Counted from the stretch's first letter, positions 40,641-53,182 are shown. The stretch is DNA of 64,000 nt from Nocardioides antri (GCF_008373765.1 NZ_VUJW01000001.1:744189-808188), one strand, 5' to 3'. The notes: generated by a model from the letters alone, not told the origin. Numbers and translations are program-made.

Positions 40641-41587
40641 CAGGCCGACTCCGAGACGTCGTCGAGAGCCGCGCGGATCTCAGGTGGCAGCTCCTTGCCT
40701 TCCACCCCGAGCGCGCCCTTCAGCTGGGTGGCGGTGCGGGCGCCGACGATCGGGGCGGTGACGCCGGGCCGGTCGCGCACCCACACCAGCGCGACCTCGA
40801 GGGGGGTCCAGCCCAGTCCGTCACCCGCGCGCACCACGGCCTCCACGATGCCGCGTCCGCGCTCGTCGAGGTAGCCCTCGAGCATGCCCGCGTGCTCGGA
40901 CGCACCCCTCGACTCCGAGGGAGTGCCGGTCCGGTACTTGCCGGTCAGCACCCCCTTGCCGAGCGGGGAGTACGGCAGCACGCCGAGCCCGCTCGCCCTC
41001 GCCGCGGGCAGCACCTCGTCCTCGACCTCGCGGTTGACGAGGGAGTACTCCACCTGGGTGGACGTGATCGGCGCCCGGCCGGGCACGGCACGCTGCCAGG
41101 TGGCGGCCTGCGCGGTCTGCCAGCCGGTGTAGTTCGAGATGCCGACGTAGGACGCGCGGCCGCTGCTCACGGCGATGTCCAGTGCGGCGAGCGTCTCGTC
41201 GAGCGGGGTGCGGTCGTCCCAGACGTGCATCTGCCACAGGTCGACGTGGTCCACGCCGAGCCGCCGCAGCGACAGGTCGAGCGCCGTGAGGACGGTCCCG
41301 CGCGATGCGTCGTACGTCGGCTGTCCGCGACGGACGCCGAACCCGGCCTTGGTCGCGATCACCACGTCGTCACGGGGGACCACGTCACCGAGCAGCCGTC
41401 CGAGCAGCTCCTCGGACGCGCCGTCGCCGTAGATGTGGGCGGTGTCGAGCAGCGTGCCGCCGGCCTCGACGAACGCGATCAGCTGGTCGCGGGCCTCGTG
41501 CTCGTCGGTGCCCGTTCCCCAGGTCATCGTGCCGAGGCCCAGCCGCGACACCCGGAGACCGCTGGCGCCGACGTACCGCTGCTGCAT
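40640..41587 (-). CDS. aldo/keto reductase
   Basis: A 315-residue NADPH-dependent oxidoreductase. The catalytic tetrad is visible: Asp and Tyr in LLDTAHIYGDGASEE, Lys in VIATKAGFG and His in DLWQMHVWD. The C-terminal cofactor loop is PIVGARTATQLKGAL. It resembles the YajO/PhdYeSn-like branch (AKR11-13). The substrate is unknown. ATG 41587 follows a TACGTT hexamer by 7 bases; the start is therefore secure. Confidence 0.9.
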   Translation of the reverse strand: MQQRYVGASGLRVSRLGLGTMTWGTGTDEHEARDQLIAFVEAGGTLLDTAHIYGDGASEELLGRLLGDVVPRDDVVIATKAGFGVRRGQPTYDASRGTVLTALDLSLRRLGVDHVDLWQMHVWDDRTPLDETLAALDIAVSSGRASYVGISNYTGWQTAQAATWQRAVPGRAPITSTQVEYSLVNREVEDEVLPAARASGLGVLPYSPLGKGVLTGKYRTGTPSESRGASEHAGMLEGYLDERGRGIVEAVVRAGDGLGWTPLEVALVWVRDRPGVTAPIVGARTATQLKGALGVEGKELPPEIRAALDDVSESA

Positions 41588-41594
41588 GGGGGCA

Positions 41595-41600
41595 AACGTA
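41595..41600 (-). promoter_or_regulatory. -10 element of the aldo/keto reductase gene
   Basis: TACGTT on the minus strand ends 7 bases before ATG 41587. Confidence 0.5.
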
Positions 41601-41648
41601 GTCGCTCGCGCCAGCAGGGCGGATGACGGCTCGCCCATGACGCGCCCG

Positions 41649-41654
41649 TAGGAT
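41649..41654 (+). promoter_or_regulatory. -10 element of uppP
   Basis: TAGGAT ends 8 bases before GTG 41663. Confidence 0.5.
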
Positions 41655-41662
41655 CCGTCACC

Positions 41663-42484
41663 GTGGCGGACTTCCTGCAGGCCCTGTTCCTCGGCACCCT
41701 GCAGGGCCTGACGGAGTTCCTGCCGATCTCCAGCAGCGCCCACCTGCGGATCTTCCCCGAGCTGTTCGGCTGGGGCGACCCGGGAGCGGCGTTCACCGCG
41801 GTCATCCAGATCGGGACCGAGCTCGCCGTGCTCATCTACTTCCGCAAGGACATCTGGCGGATCGCCCGGACCTGGGTCGTGTCGCTGTTCAAGCCGGAGT
41901 ACCGCGGCAACCTCGACGCGCGGATGGGCTGGTTCATCATCATGGGCTCGCTGCCCATCGTCGTCCTCGGCGTGATGTTCAAGGAGACGATCGAGAAGGA
42001 CTTCCGCAACCTCTGGCTGATCGGGGCGATGCTGGTCGCGATGGGCGTGGTGCTCGGCGTGGCGGACAGGCTCGGCCGCACGGACCGCAAGATCAAGCAG
42101 CTCACGGTGCGCGACGCGGTCCTGATGGGGCTGGCGCAGGCGATGGCGCTGATCCCCGGCGTCTCCCGGTCCGGCGCGACGCTGTCGATGGGTCGGATCC
42201 TGGGCTATGAGCGCGAGGCGGCCACCCGCTACGCCTTCCTGCTCGCGATCCCGGCGGTGGTCGGCGCGGGCGTCTACGAGATGAAGGAGATCAACGGCCC
42301 CAACACCTACGGCTGGGGCCCGACGGTCGTCGCGACGATCATGTCGTTCCTGGTGGGGTACGCCGCGATCGCGTGGCTGCTGCGCTACGTGAGCACCCAC
42401 AGCTACACGCCGTTCGTGATCTACCGGGTGCTGCTCGGCGGTGCGGTGCTGGCGCTGCTCGCGGCGGGCGTGCTGACCGCCTGA
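41663..42484 (+). CDS. uppP: undecaprenyl-diphosphatase
   Basis: A 273-residue membrane enzyme that recycles the cell-wall lipid carrier by removing a phosphate from undecaprenyl diphosphate. Both signatures are present: GLTEFLPISSSAHL near the N-terminus and IPGVSRSGATLSMG around residue 165, within seven or eight membrane segments. The GTG start follows a -10 hexamer. It faces corA, whose stop lies 4 bases beyond. Confidence 0.94.
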   Translation: MADFLQALFLGTLQGLTEFLPISSSAHLRIFPELFGWGDPGAAFTAVIQIGTELAVLIYFRKDIWRIARTWVVSLFKPEYRGNLDARMGWFIIMGSLPIVVLGVMFKETIEKDFRNLWLIGAMLVAMGVVLGVADRLGRTDRKIKQLTVRDAVLMGLAQAMALIPGVSRSGATLSMGRILGYEREAATRYAFLLAIPAVVGAGVYEMKEINGPNTYGWGPTVVATIMSFLVGYAAIAWLLRYVSTHSYTPFVIYRVLLGGAVLALLAAGVLTA

Positions 42485-42488
42485 CCCG

Positions 42489-43469
42489 TCACATCCACCC
42501 GGACTTCTTGAACCACGCCCAGAGCACCGCCGAGCTGCCGACCATGAGGAACAGCGCCCACAGGTAGCCGAGCTGCCAGTGCAGCTCGGGCATGCGGTCG
42601 AAGTTCATGCCGTAGACGCCGGCGATCAGCGTCGGCAGCAGGAGGAGGGCCGCGCCGGCGGAGATCTTGCGCATGTCGTCGTTCTGCTGCAGCTGGATCC
42701 GGGCGACGTGGGCCTCGAACGCGGTCGACAGGAGGGAGTCGAGGGTGTCGATCGACTCGGCGGCGACGCTGAGGTGGTCACCGACGTCCCGGAAGAACGG
42801 GCCGGCGTCCGGCACGATCCCGGGCACGTCGCCGGCGGTGAACCGGCGCATCGGCTCCCGGAGCGGCAGGACGGCGCGGCGCACCTCCGCGAGCTCGCGC
42901 TTCAGCCGGTAGATCCGAACCGAGTCGTTGGTGCGCTCCTCGGAGAACACCGAGCTCTCGACCTCGTCGACGTCGACCTGCAGGTCCTGCATCACGGCGA
43001 GGTAGCCGTCGACGACCGTGTCGCTGACCGCGTAGACCACCGCCGACGGCCCGTGGCTGAGGACGTCGTGCTGCCCCTCGAGCTGGTGCCGGGCGTCCTT
43101 GAGCTGGGACCCGCGACCGTGGCGCACGGTGACCACGAAGTCCTCACCGACGAAGAGGTTGATCTCGCCGGTCTCGACGGCATCGTCCTCGTCGACGTAC
43201 CAGAGCGTCTTGAGGGTCAGGAACAGGCTGCCCTCGTAGAGCTCCAGCTTCGGTCGCTGGTGTGCGACGACGGCGTCCTCGACGGCGAGCGGGTGCAGTC
43301 CGAACGCCCCCGCGATCTCGTCGAGCTCGTCCTGGGTCGGCTCGTAGAGGCCGACCCAGACGAAGTCGTGGTCGCGCGACGCGGCTGCCCGCAGCGCCTG
43401 GTAGTCCTGGGCAGGGCAGTCGACCGGGACCCGCTCCCCCTTGTGGTAGACGGCGCTGTCAACGATCAC
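42489..43469 (-). CDS. corA: CorA family magnesium/cobalt transporter
   Basis: A 326-residue channel protein. A long cytosolic N-terminal domain (VWVGLYEPTQDELDEIAGAF, LEDAVVAHQRPKLELYE type) precedes two C-terminal helices. The pore signature YGMNF sits just after the first helix (LLLLPTLIAGVYGMNF), and a basic tail (FKKSGWM) follows the second. An earlier GTG at 43475 is in frame, but TAGCGT at 43476-43481 ends 6 bases before GTG 43469, so I prefer the latter. Confidence 0.92.
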   Translation of the reverse strand: MIVDSAVYHKGERVPVDCPAQDYQALRAAASRDHDFVWVGLYEPTQDELDEIAGAFGLHPLAVEDAVVAHQRPKLELYEGSLFLTLKTLWYVDEDDAVETGEINLFVGEDFVVTVRHGRGSQLKDARHQLEGQHDVLSHGPSAVVYAVSDTVVDGYLAVMQDLQVDVDEVESSVFSEERTNDSVRIYRLKRELAEVRRAVLPLREPMRRFTAGDVPGIVPDAGPFFRDVGDHLSVAAESIDTLDSLLSTAFEAHVARIQLQQNDDMRKISAGAALLLLPTLIAGVYGMNFDRMPELHWQLGYLWALFLMVGSSAVLWAWFKKSGWM

Positions 43470-43475
43470 GGTCAC

Positions 43476-43481
43476 ACGCTA
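43476..43481 (-). promoter_or_regulatory. -10 element of corA
   Basis: TAGCGT on the minus strand ends 6 bases before GTG 43469. Only 5 bases separate it from the divergent -10 at 43487-43492, so the two promoters overlap back to back. Confidence 0.45.
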
Positions 43482-43486
43482 GTGGC

Positions 43487-43492
43487 TAGATT
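43487..43492 (+). promoter_or_regulatory. -10 element of the MSMEG_4193-type phosphatase gene
   Basis: TAGATT ends 7 bases before GTG 43500. Confidence 0.5.
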
Positions 43493-43499
43493 CACCTTC

Positions 43500-44216
43500 G
43501 TGGCCACGGTTCTCCTGGTGCGACACGGTCGCACCACTGCCAACGCGTCCGGCGTGCTGGCCGGTCGGCTCGCCGGCGTACGCCTCGACGAGACGGGGGA
43601 GCGCCAGGCGCGCACGACCGCCGAGCGGATCGCCGCCGTCCCGGTGGCGGCCCTCGTCACCAGCCCGCAGGAGCGGTGCCGCCAGACGGCGAAGGTGGTT
43701 GCCGCTGCTCAGGCCGACCGGATGAAGGCGACGAGCGAGCGCGGCCTCGCCGAGTGCGACTACGGCGAGTGGCAGGGCCGCACGATCAGGGAGCTCGCCA
43801 AGGAGAAGCTCTGGACGACGGTGCAGCGCCATCCGTCGGCCGCCGTGTTCCCCGGCGGCGAGTCCATGGTCGACATGCGGCACCGCGCGGTCGAGGCCGT
43901 ACGACGCCACGACGCCGCTGTCGAGGCGGAGCACGGCCCGAGCGCGGTCTGGGTGGCCGTGAGCCACGGCGACATCATCAAGGCGATCCTCGCCGACGCC
44001 CTCGGCATGCACCTGGACCTGTTCCAGCGGATCAACGTCGACCCGGCGTCGGTGTCGATCGTGCAGTACACCCTCGACCGGCCCTACGTGCTGGCGTCGA
44101 ACACCCACGCAGGTGACCTGTCGTGGCTCGCGCGACCGGCCGGGAAGCGGACCCGCCGGTCTCGGGCGACCGTCGGCGGCGGCGCCGGGCCCGACCCCGT
44201 GACCGAAGGCTCGTAG
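43500..44216 (+). CDS. histidine phosphatase, MSMEG_4193 family
   Basis: A 238-residue member of the phosphoglycerate-mutase-like superfamily. The RHG box is LLVRHGRTTANASG (His about residue 9), followed by LVTSPQERCRQT and the second His in VAVSHGDIIKAIL. The Ser/Arg-rich tail from about 205 is poorly conserved. The family is defined by its neighbourhood: DUF3090, a SCO1664-like protein and mshC follow, exactly as here. It is often listed as a probable phosphomutase, but phosphatase activity is more likely. The substrate is unknown. Confidence 0.9.
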   Translation: MATVLLVRHGRTTANASGVLAGRLAGVRLDETGERQARTTAERIAAVPVAALVTSPQERCRQTAKVVAAAQADRMKATSERGLAECDYGEWQGRTIRELAKEKLWTTVQRHPSAAVFPGGESMVDMRHRAVEAVRRHDAAVEAEHGPSAVWVAVSHGDIIKAILADALGMHLDLFQRINVDPASVSIVQYTLDRPYVLASNTHAGDLSWLARPAGKRTRRSRATVGGGAGPDPVTEGS

Positions 44217-44219
44217 GCT
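44214..44219 (+). promoter_or_regulatory. -10 element of the DUF3090 gene
   Basis: TAGGCT ends 6 bases before ATG 44226. Its first three bases are the TAG stop of the upstream phosphatase gene. Confidence 0.5.
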
Positions 44220-44225
44220 CTGACC

Positions 44226-44810
44226 ATGCCTCCGATCGTCCACGCCTTCGACCCGCCCGAGCGCTTCGTCGCCGGCACCGTCGGCGAGCCCGGGGCGCGC
44301 ACGTTCTTCCTGCAGGCCCGCGAGGGGGCCCGCGTCGTCAGCGTGGCGCTCGAGAAGCAGCAGGTGGCGGCACTCGCCGAGCGGGTCGACGAGCTGCTCG
44401 ACGAAGTGATGGCCGAGGCGCGCACCACGTCGGTGATCCCGGCGGTCGCGCCGGTGGGCCTGGCCGACGAGGAGCCGCTGGACCTCCCGATCGCGGAGGA
44501 GTTCCGCGCCGGCACGATGACCCTCTCCTGGGACCCCCAGGCCGAGCGCGTCGTGATCGAGGTCTTCCCGGTCGGCGAGGAGATGGTCGGGCTGGCCGAC
44601 GACGCCGAGGACGCCGTGATCCTCGAGGACGCCGAGCCGACGGAGGTGTTCGTCGTCCGCATCGACGCCGCGCACGCCCGGGCCTTCGTCCAGCGCGCCG
44701 AGCGGGTCATCGGCGCGGGCCGTCCGGACTGCCCGTTCTGCGGCCAGCCGATCGACCCCGACGGTCACCTCTGCGTGCGGGCCAACGGCTTCAAGCGCCG
44801 GCTCGAGTGA
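44226..44810 (+). CDS. DUF3090 family protein (TIGR03847 type)
   Basis: A 194-residue soluble protein. The N-terminal FDPPERFVAGTVGEPGARTFFLQAREG and the middle QQVAALAERVDELLDEV are conserved. A C-terminal CPFCGQPIDPDGHLCVRANG (C-x2-C, H, C) is likely a zinc site. Function unknown; the gene is constantly linked to the MSMEG_4193-type phosphatase and mshC. Its stop overlaps the next start (TGATG). Confidence 0.88.
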   Translation: MPPIVHAFDPPERFVAGTVGEPGARTFFLQAREGARVVSVALEKQQVAALAERVDELLDEVMAEARTTSVIPAVAPVGLADEEPLDLPIAEEFRAGTMTLSWDPQAERVVIEVFPVGEEMVGLADDAEDAVILEDAEPTEVFVVRIDAAHARAFVQRAERVIGAGRPDCPFCGQPIDPDGHLCVRANGFKRRLE

Positions 44811-45565
44811 TGGACGCCCCCGCCGGCCGCGTGGAGCTGCGCGGGCGGATCATGCCGGCGTCCAACGTCACGTTCCTCGCGGACCTCGACGGCCGGGAGG
44901 TCGTCTACAAGCCGGTCGCCGGCGAGCGGCCGCTGTGGGACTTCCCCGACGGCACCCTCGCCGACCGCGAGGTGGCCGCCTACCTCGTGAGCGAGGCAAC
45001 CGGGTGGGAGCTCGTGCCGCGCACGTGGTGGGGCGAGGGGCCGCACGGTCCGGGCATGCTCCAGGAGTGGCAGGTGGTCGACCCCGACCAGGAGGCGGTG
45101 ACGCTGGTACGGGCGGGACGCGTCCCCGACGGCTGGTTCGCGGTCTTCGACGGCATCGACGACCGCGACCGCGACGTCACCCTCGTCCACGAGGACTCCG
45201 TCGCGCTGCGCCGGCTGGCCGTCTTCGACGTGCTGGTCAACAACGCCGACCGCAAGGGCGGCCACGTCCTGCCGATGCCGGACGGCCACCGCTACGGCGT
45301 CGACCACGGCGTGACCCTCCACCACGAGCCGAAGCTCCGCACCGTGCTCTGGGGCTGGGCGGGCATGCCGCTGACCGACGAGGAGCGCGAGCGCGTGTCC
45401 GCCGTGCTCGCTGACCTGCGGGGCGACCTCGGCGTACGGCTCGGCGACCACCTCACCGACGTCGAGGTCCACGCCTTGGAGCACCGTGCCGAGCGGTTGC
45501 TCGCCCGCGGCGTGCTTCCCGGGCCGCACGGCGGGTGGCCGGCCATCCCCTGGCCCCCGTTCTGA
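44810..45565 (+). CDS. SCO1664 family protein (PI3/4-kinase-like fold)
   Basis: A 251-residue protein. MPASNVTFLADLDGREVVYKPVAGERPLWDFPDG at the start resembles the ATP-lysine region of the PI3/4-kinase-like superfamily. Further conserved features are RRLAVFDVLVNNADRKGGHVL (a catalytic-loop-like D-x3-N-N-x-D-R-K-x2-H) and YGVDHGVTLH (a metal-binding DHG). It could phosphorylate or AMPylate a small molecule or protein, but the function is unproven. It sits in the mshC cluster with 22 bases before mshC. Confidence 0.86.
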   Translation: MDAPAGRVELRGRIMPASNVTFLADLDGREVVYKPVAGERPLWDFPDGTLADREVAAYLVSEATGWELVPRTWWGEGPHGPGMLQEWQVVDPDQEAVTLVRAGRVPDGWFAVFDGIDDRDRDVTLVHEDSVALRRLAVFDVLVNNADRKGGHVLPMPDGHRYGVDHGVTLHHEPKLRTVLWGWAGMPLTDEERERVSAVLADLRGDLGVRLGDHLTDVEVHALEHRAERLLARGVLPGPHGGWPAIPWPPF

Positions 45566-45575
45566 GAGCCGCAGA

Positions 45576-45581
45576 TAGCAT
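45576..45581 (+). promoter_or_regulatory. -10 element of mshC
   Basis: TAGCAT ends 6 bases before ATG 45588. Confidence 0.5.
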
Positions 45582-45587
45582 CAGCGC

Positions 45588-46823
45588 ATGCGCGCGTGGA
45601 CCGCTCCGGAGATCCCGACCCTCGACGTGGTCGGGCCGCCGGTGTCGCTGCACGACACCGCGTCCGGCGGGCGGGTGACGGTGGCGCCGGACGACGCCGC
45701 CCGGCTCTACGTCTGCGGCATCACGCCGTACGACGCCACCCACCTCGGGCACGCCAACACCTACATCGGGTTCGATCTGCTCAACCGCGCGTGGCGATCG
45801 GCCGGCCACCAGGTGCGCTACGTCCAGAACGTCACCGACGTCGACGACCCGCTGCTCGAGCGCGCGACCAAGGTAGGCGTCGACTGGGTCGAGCTCGCCG
45901 AGCGCGAGACCGAGCTGTTCCGCCAGGACATGCAGGCCCTGCGGGTGCTGCCGCCGGACGCCTACGTCGGCGCGGTCGAGTCGATCCCGCTCGTGGTCGC
46001 GCTCATCGAGCGCCTCCAGGAAGCGGGCGCGATCTACCGCGTCGAGGACGACCTCTACTTTTCCGTGACCGCCGACCCCGCCTTCGGCGACGAGTCGGGC
46101 TACGACCGCGAGACGATGATGCGGTTCTTCGCCGAGCGCGGGGGAGACCCCGACCGCGCCGGCAAGAAGGACCCGCTCGACTGCGTCGTGTGGCGCGGCG
46201 AGCGGCCCGACGAGCCGTCCTGGGAGAGCCCGTTCGGCCCCGGCCGGCCCGGTTGGCACATCGAGTGCACGGCGATCGCGCTGGAGCACCTCGGCTCGAC
46301 GATGGACGTCCAGGCCGGCGGCAGCGACCTCGTCTTCCCCCACCACGAGATGTGCGCGGGCCACGCACAGGTGGCGACCGGCGCGCCGTTCGCCCGCGCC
46401 TACGTGCACGCCGGCATGGTCGGCTACGACGGCGAGAAGATGTCGAAGTCCCGCGGCAACCTGGTCTTCGTCTCCGCCCTCCGCAACAGCGACATCGACC
46501 CGATGGCGATCCGGCTGGCCCTGCTGCGGCACCACTACCGCGAGGACTGGGAGTGGACCGACGACGTGCTCTGGACCGCCCTCGACGACGTCGAGCGGTG
46601 GCGCCGCGCTCTCGCGCTGGGAGCCGGAGCCCCGGCGGAGCCGGTCGTGACCGAGGTGCTTGCCGCGCTGGCCGACGACATCGACGCCCCCCGTGCGACG
46701 GCGGCGATCGACGCCTGGGTGGCCGCCACCCTGGGCACTGACGGTCTTGCCGACACCAGCGACCCCGACGCCGCCGCGACGCTGCTCCCGGTGCTCGACG
46801 CGGCGCTGGGCCTCAGCCTCTAG
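45588..46823 (+). CDS. mshC: mycothiol ligase: cysteine--GlcN-Ins ligase
   Basis: A 411-residue class I tRNA-synthetase-like enzyme that joins cysteine to GlcN-inositol with ATP, the third core step of mycothiol synthesis. It resembles Cys[25 protein letters not shown] (zinc Cys and HIGH-type motif, residues 42-63), [26 protein letters not shown] and KMSKSRGN (residues 284-291). It lacks the C-terminal anticodon-binding domain of CysRS, and it begins with the extra WTAPEIPTL segment, both marks of MshC. Its presence implies mycothiol as the main thiol. Confidence 0.94.
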   Translation: MRAWTAPEIPTLDVVGPPVSLHDTASGGRVTVAPDDAARLYVCGITPYDATHLGHANTYIGFDLLNRAWRSAGHQVRYVQNVTDVDDPLLERATKVGVDWVELAERETELFRQDMQALRVLPPDAYVGAVESIPLVVALIERLQEAGAIYRVEDDLYFSVTADPAFGDESGYDRETMMRFFAERGGDPDRAGKKDPLDCVVWRGERPDEPSWESPFGPGRPGWHIECTAIALEHLGSTMDVQAGGSDLVFPHHEMCAGHAQVATGAPFARAYVHAGMVGYDGEKMSKSRGNLVFVSALRNSDIDPMAIRLALLRHHYREDWEWTDDVLWTALDDVERWRRALALGAGAPAEPVVTEVLAALADDIDAPRATAAIDAWVAATLGTDGLADTSDPDAAATLLPVLDAALGLSL

Positions 46824-46831
46824 TCGACCGG

Positions 46832-47677
46832 CTACTCGTCCTCGGTGCGCCGCTTCAGGTAGCGCTCGAACTCGCGGGCGATCGCCTCGCCCGACGCCTC
46901 CGGCAGGTCCGCGGTGTCCCGCGTCTCCTCGAGCGACCGGACGTAGTCGGCGACGTCCTCGTCCTCCTCGGCGAGCTCGTCGACGCCGCGCTCCCAGGCG
47001 CGCGCGTCCTCGGGGAGGTCGCCGAGCGGGATGCTGACCTCGAGCAGGTCCTCGATCTGCCCCAGCAGGGCGAGCGTGGCCTTCGGGCACGGCGGCTGCG
47101 CGACGTAGTGCGGCACCGCTGCCCAGTACGACGCCGCCGGGATGTCGAGCTTCACGCAGGCGTCCTGGAGCACGCCGACGATCCCGGTCGGCCCCTCGTA
47201 GGTGGACTGCTCGAGCTTCATCCGGTCGACGAGGTCGGGCTCGGTCGCCGTACCCGTCACCGGGATCGGCCGGGTGTGCGGCGTGTCGGCGAGGAGGGCG
47301 CCGAGCGTCACGACCAGCTCGGCGCCCAGGTCGTCGATGCAGGCGAGCAGCTCGGCGCAGAACCCGCGCCACCGCATGTTGGGCTCGATGCCGCGGACCA
47401 GGATCACGTCGTGGTCGAGGTCCGGGGGAGAGGCGATGGCGACGTGCGTGCTCGGCCAGGTGAGCTTGCGGAAGCCGTTCTCGTCCACCCCGACCGTCGG
47501 CCGGTTCACCTGGAAGTCGTAGTAGTCCTCGGGATCGATGGCCGCGATGACCCGCGCGTTCCACACCCTGAGCAGGTGGTCCACGACCCCCGAGGCCGCC
47601 TCGGCAGCGTCGTTCCACCCCTCGAACGCAGCGATCACCACGGGCCGGACCAGCGCCGGCGGGTCCTCGATCTCCAT
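46832..47677 (-). CDS. PAC2 family protein
   Basis: A 281-residue protein of the PAC2 (proteasome assembly chaperone-like) fold. Conserved elements are VVIAAFEGWNDAAEAAS (about residue 12), YYDFQVNRPTV, LVRGIEPNMRWRGFCAEL and GTATEPDL. Archaeal/eukaryotic PAC2 aids proteasome assembly; the role of the bacterial family is not established. The gene is convergent to mshC. GTG 47678-47680 directly before ATG 47677 would be leaderless (TAGGCT ends 7 bases upstream), so one extra residue is possible. Confidence 0.87.
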   Translation of the reverse strand: MEIEDPPALVRPVVIAAFEGWNDAAEAASGVVDHLLRVWNARVIAAIDPEDYYDFQVNRPTVGVDENGFRKLTWPSTHVAIASPPDLDHDVILVRGIEPNMRWRGFCAELLACIDDLGAELVVTLGALLADTPHTRPIPVTGTATEPDLVDRMKLEQSTYEGPTGIVGVLQDACVKLDIPAASYWAAVPHYVAQPPCPKATLALLGQIEDLLEVSIPLGDLPEDARAWERGVDELAEEDEDVADYVRSLEETRDTADLPEASGEAIAREFERYLKRRTEDE

Positions 47678-47687
47678 CACCTCGTCG

Positions 47688-47693
47688 AGCCTA
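47688..47693 (-). promoter_or_regulatory. -10 element of the PAC2 gene
   Basis: TAGGCT on the minus strand ends 10 bases before ATG 47677 and 7 before the adjacent GTG. Confidence 0.45.
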
Positions 47694-47714
47694 GTGCCAG
47701 CATTCGGAAAATCC

Positions 47715-47742
47715 TTGGTGGGTCGGACGCGCCCGTTAGGAT
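47715..47742 (+). promoter_or_regulatory. promoter of metH
   Basis: TTGGTG (47715-47720), a 16-base spacer and TAGGAT (47737-47742). The predicted start near 47749 coincides with the first base of the riboswitch. Confidence 0.6.
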
Positions 47743-47748
47743 CGGCAG

Positions 47749-47820
47749 TGCCGAGAGGCGTTGCAACGGATCCCGAAACCGGAGGGTCCGCCACGCTCGG
47801 TGATTCTCAAGGGCGCCTTC
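47749..47820 (+). promoter_or_regulatory. S-adenosylhomocysteine (SAH) riboswitch
   Basis: The core GAGGCGTTGCAACGG matches the ahcY/SAH motif. P1 is CCGAG (47751-47755) with CTCGG (47796-47800). P2 is CGGA-T-CCC (47767-47774) with GGG-TCCG (47784-47790). AGGCG (47756-47760) pairs with CGCCT (47814-47818) to form the pseudoknot helix. SAH binding is known to switch genes of this class on, which suits metH because the methionine cycle must clear homocysteine derived from SAH. Confidence 0.85.
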
Positions 47821-47839
47821 CGTGACGGAAGGATGTGAC

Positions 47840-51596
<3,757 letters not shown>

Positions 51597-51613
<17 letters not shown>

Positions 51614-52253
51614 CGCTCCGGCGGCCGTCCTCTGGGACATGGACGGCACGCTGGTCGACACGGAGCCCTACTGGATGGCGACCGAGATCGAGCTCGCCGA
51701 GGAGTACGGCGCCACCTGGACCACGGCCGACGCCCACGCGTTGGTCGGCAACAGCCTGCTGGCGTCCGGGGCCTACATCCGGGAGCGGATGGGGATCCCG
51801 CTGAGCCCGGAGGAGATCGTGGAGCGGCTGCTCGACGGTGTCGTCGCCCGCGTCCAGCACGCCGTGCCGTGGTGTCCCGGCGCCCGCGAGCTGCTGCTGG
51901 CATTGAAGGACGCCGGCGTGCCGTGCGGACTGGTGACGATGTCCTACCAGCGGTTCGTCGCCCCGATCCTCGAGCACCTGCCCCCCGAGACCTTCCGGGT
52001 CGTCGTCACCGGCGACCAGGTCGACCAGGGCAAGCCGCACCCGGAGGCCTATCTCACCGCGGCCGCTGCCCTGGGCGTCGACCCCGAGGACTGCGTGGCG
52101 ATCGAGGACTCCCCGACCGGCGCAACCTCTGCGGAGGCGGCGAACTGCCGGGTGCTGGTGGTGCCGAACCACGTCGCCGTGCCCCCCGGACCGCGCCGGG
52201 TCTTCCGCGACACCCTGGTGGGGCTCAGTCCGGCGGAGCTGGCGTCGTTGTAG
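51597..52253 (+). CDS. HAD-superfamily hydrolase (beta-phosphoglucomutase/phosphatase-like)
   Basis: A 218-residue HAD phosphatase. Motif I is [15 protein letters not shown], motif II the Thr in [10 protein letters not shown], motif III the Lys in [11 protein letters not shown], and motif [15 protein letters not shown]. The helical cap between motifs I and II places it in subfamily IA with phosphoglycolate phosphatase/beta-PGM-like enzymes. It overlaps metH by 17 bases, so it is co-transcribed under the same riboswitch. The substrate is unknown. The end overlaps the convergent nuclease gene by 29 bases. Confidence 0.88.
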
Positions 52254-53118
52254 GCAGCGGCGGGGGCGTGCCGCCGTACGACGGGCACAGCGCCTGGTGG
52301 GAGCACCACCGGCACAGCGGACCGGGGCTCGGCTGCCAGTCTCCGGTCTCCTGAGCGCGCCGGACGGCCTCCCACACGGCCTGGACCTTGCGCTCGGTGG
52401 CGAGGAGGTCCTGCTCGTCGGGGTCGTAGGTGAGGACCTCGGCGTTGGCGAGGTAGATCAGCTGGAGGCGGCGGGGGATCACCCCGCGCATCCGCCAGAT
52501 CACCAGCGCGTAGAACTTGAGCTGGAACAGCGCCTTGCCCTCGAAGGCCTCCTGCGGTGACTTGGAGGTCTTGTAGTCCACCACCCTGATCGCGCCGTCG
52601 GGCGCGATGTCGACGCGGTCCACGACGCCCCGGAGCAGGAGCTTGGTGTCGGTCAGCGTCTCGACGTAGAGCTCCCGCTCGGCCGGCTCGAGCAGCCGCG
52701 GGTCCTCGAGCGTGAAGTAGCGCGCCAGCACCTCCCGGCACGAGACCAGCCATGCTCCGACCGCGGCGCCCTCGTCGCGGTCGGGGAAGAGCGCCTCGAG
52801 CGCCGGCTCTGCCTCGAGCACCGCCTCCCAGGCCGGCGCCACCATCGCGGCGGCACGCTCCGGGGTCCGGTCGGTCGCCGGCAGGTCGAAGAGGTCCTCC
52901 AGCACCTTGTGCACGACCGTGCCGCGAACCGCGTCGACCGACGGCGGCTCCGGCAGCCGGTCGATGGTGCGGAACCGGAAGAGAAGGGGGCAGGTCATGA
53001 AGTCGCCCGCCCGCGACGGCGACAGCGCGCCCAGCACGTCCACGCCGTCGACGCGGGTGCCGACCCGCTCGGCGGGGTCGGCCGGCGCGACGCCGGTCGG
53101 GACGGTCGGGGTGGTCAT
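52225..53118 (-). CDS. RecB-family PD-(D/E)XK nuclease with Fe-S cysteines
   Basis: A 297-residue nuclease. LSPSRAGDFMTCPLLFRFR (Cys43) begins the domain, GVVDRVDIAPDG and VVDYKTSK supply the catalytic Asp, Asp and Lys, and QLKFYALVI is the QxxxY motif. CRWCSHQALC near the C-terminus with Cys43 forms the four-cysteine Fe-S staple of AddB/Dna2-type nucleases. It corresponds to the RecB-like gene next to trmI in mycobacteria. Its role is probably DNA repair. The start is ATG 53118. Confidence 0.88.
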   Translation of the reverse strand: MTTPTVPTGVAPADPAERVGTRVDGVDVLGALSPSRAGDFMTCPLLFRFRTIDRLPEPPSVDAVRGTVVHKVLEDLFDLPATDRTPERAAAMVAPAWEAVLEAEPALEALFPDRDEGAAVGAWLVSCREVLARYFTLEDPRLLEPAERELYVETLTDTKLLLRGVVDRVDIAPDGAIRVVDYKTSKSPQEAFEGKALFQLKFYALVIWRMRGVIPRRLQLIYLANAEVLTYDPDEQDLLATERKVQAVWEAVRRAQETGDWQPSPGPLCRWCSHQALCPSYGGTPPPLPTTTPAPPD

Positions 53119-53182
53119 GACATCGACGGTAGGTCACACCGCCGACACTGTCCGCGAAGCGGGCTGTCGCGGACAGGTTGGA

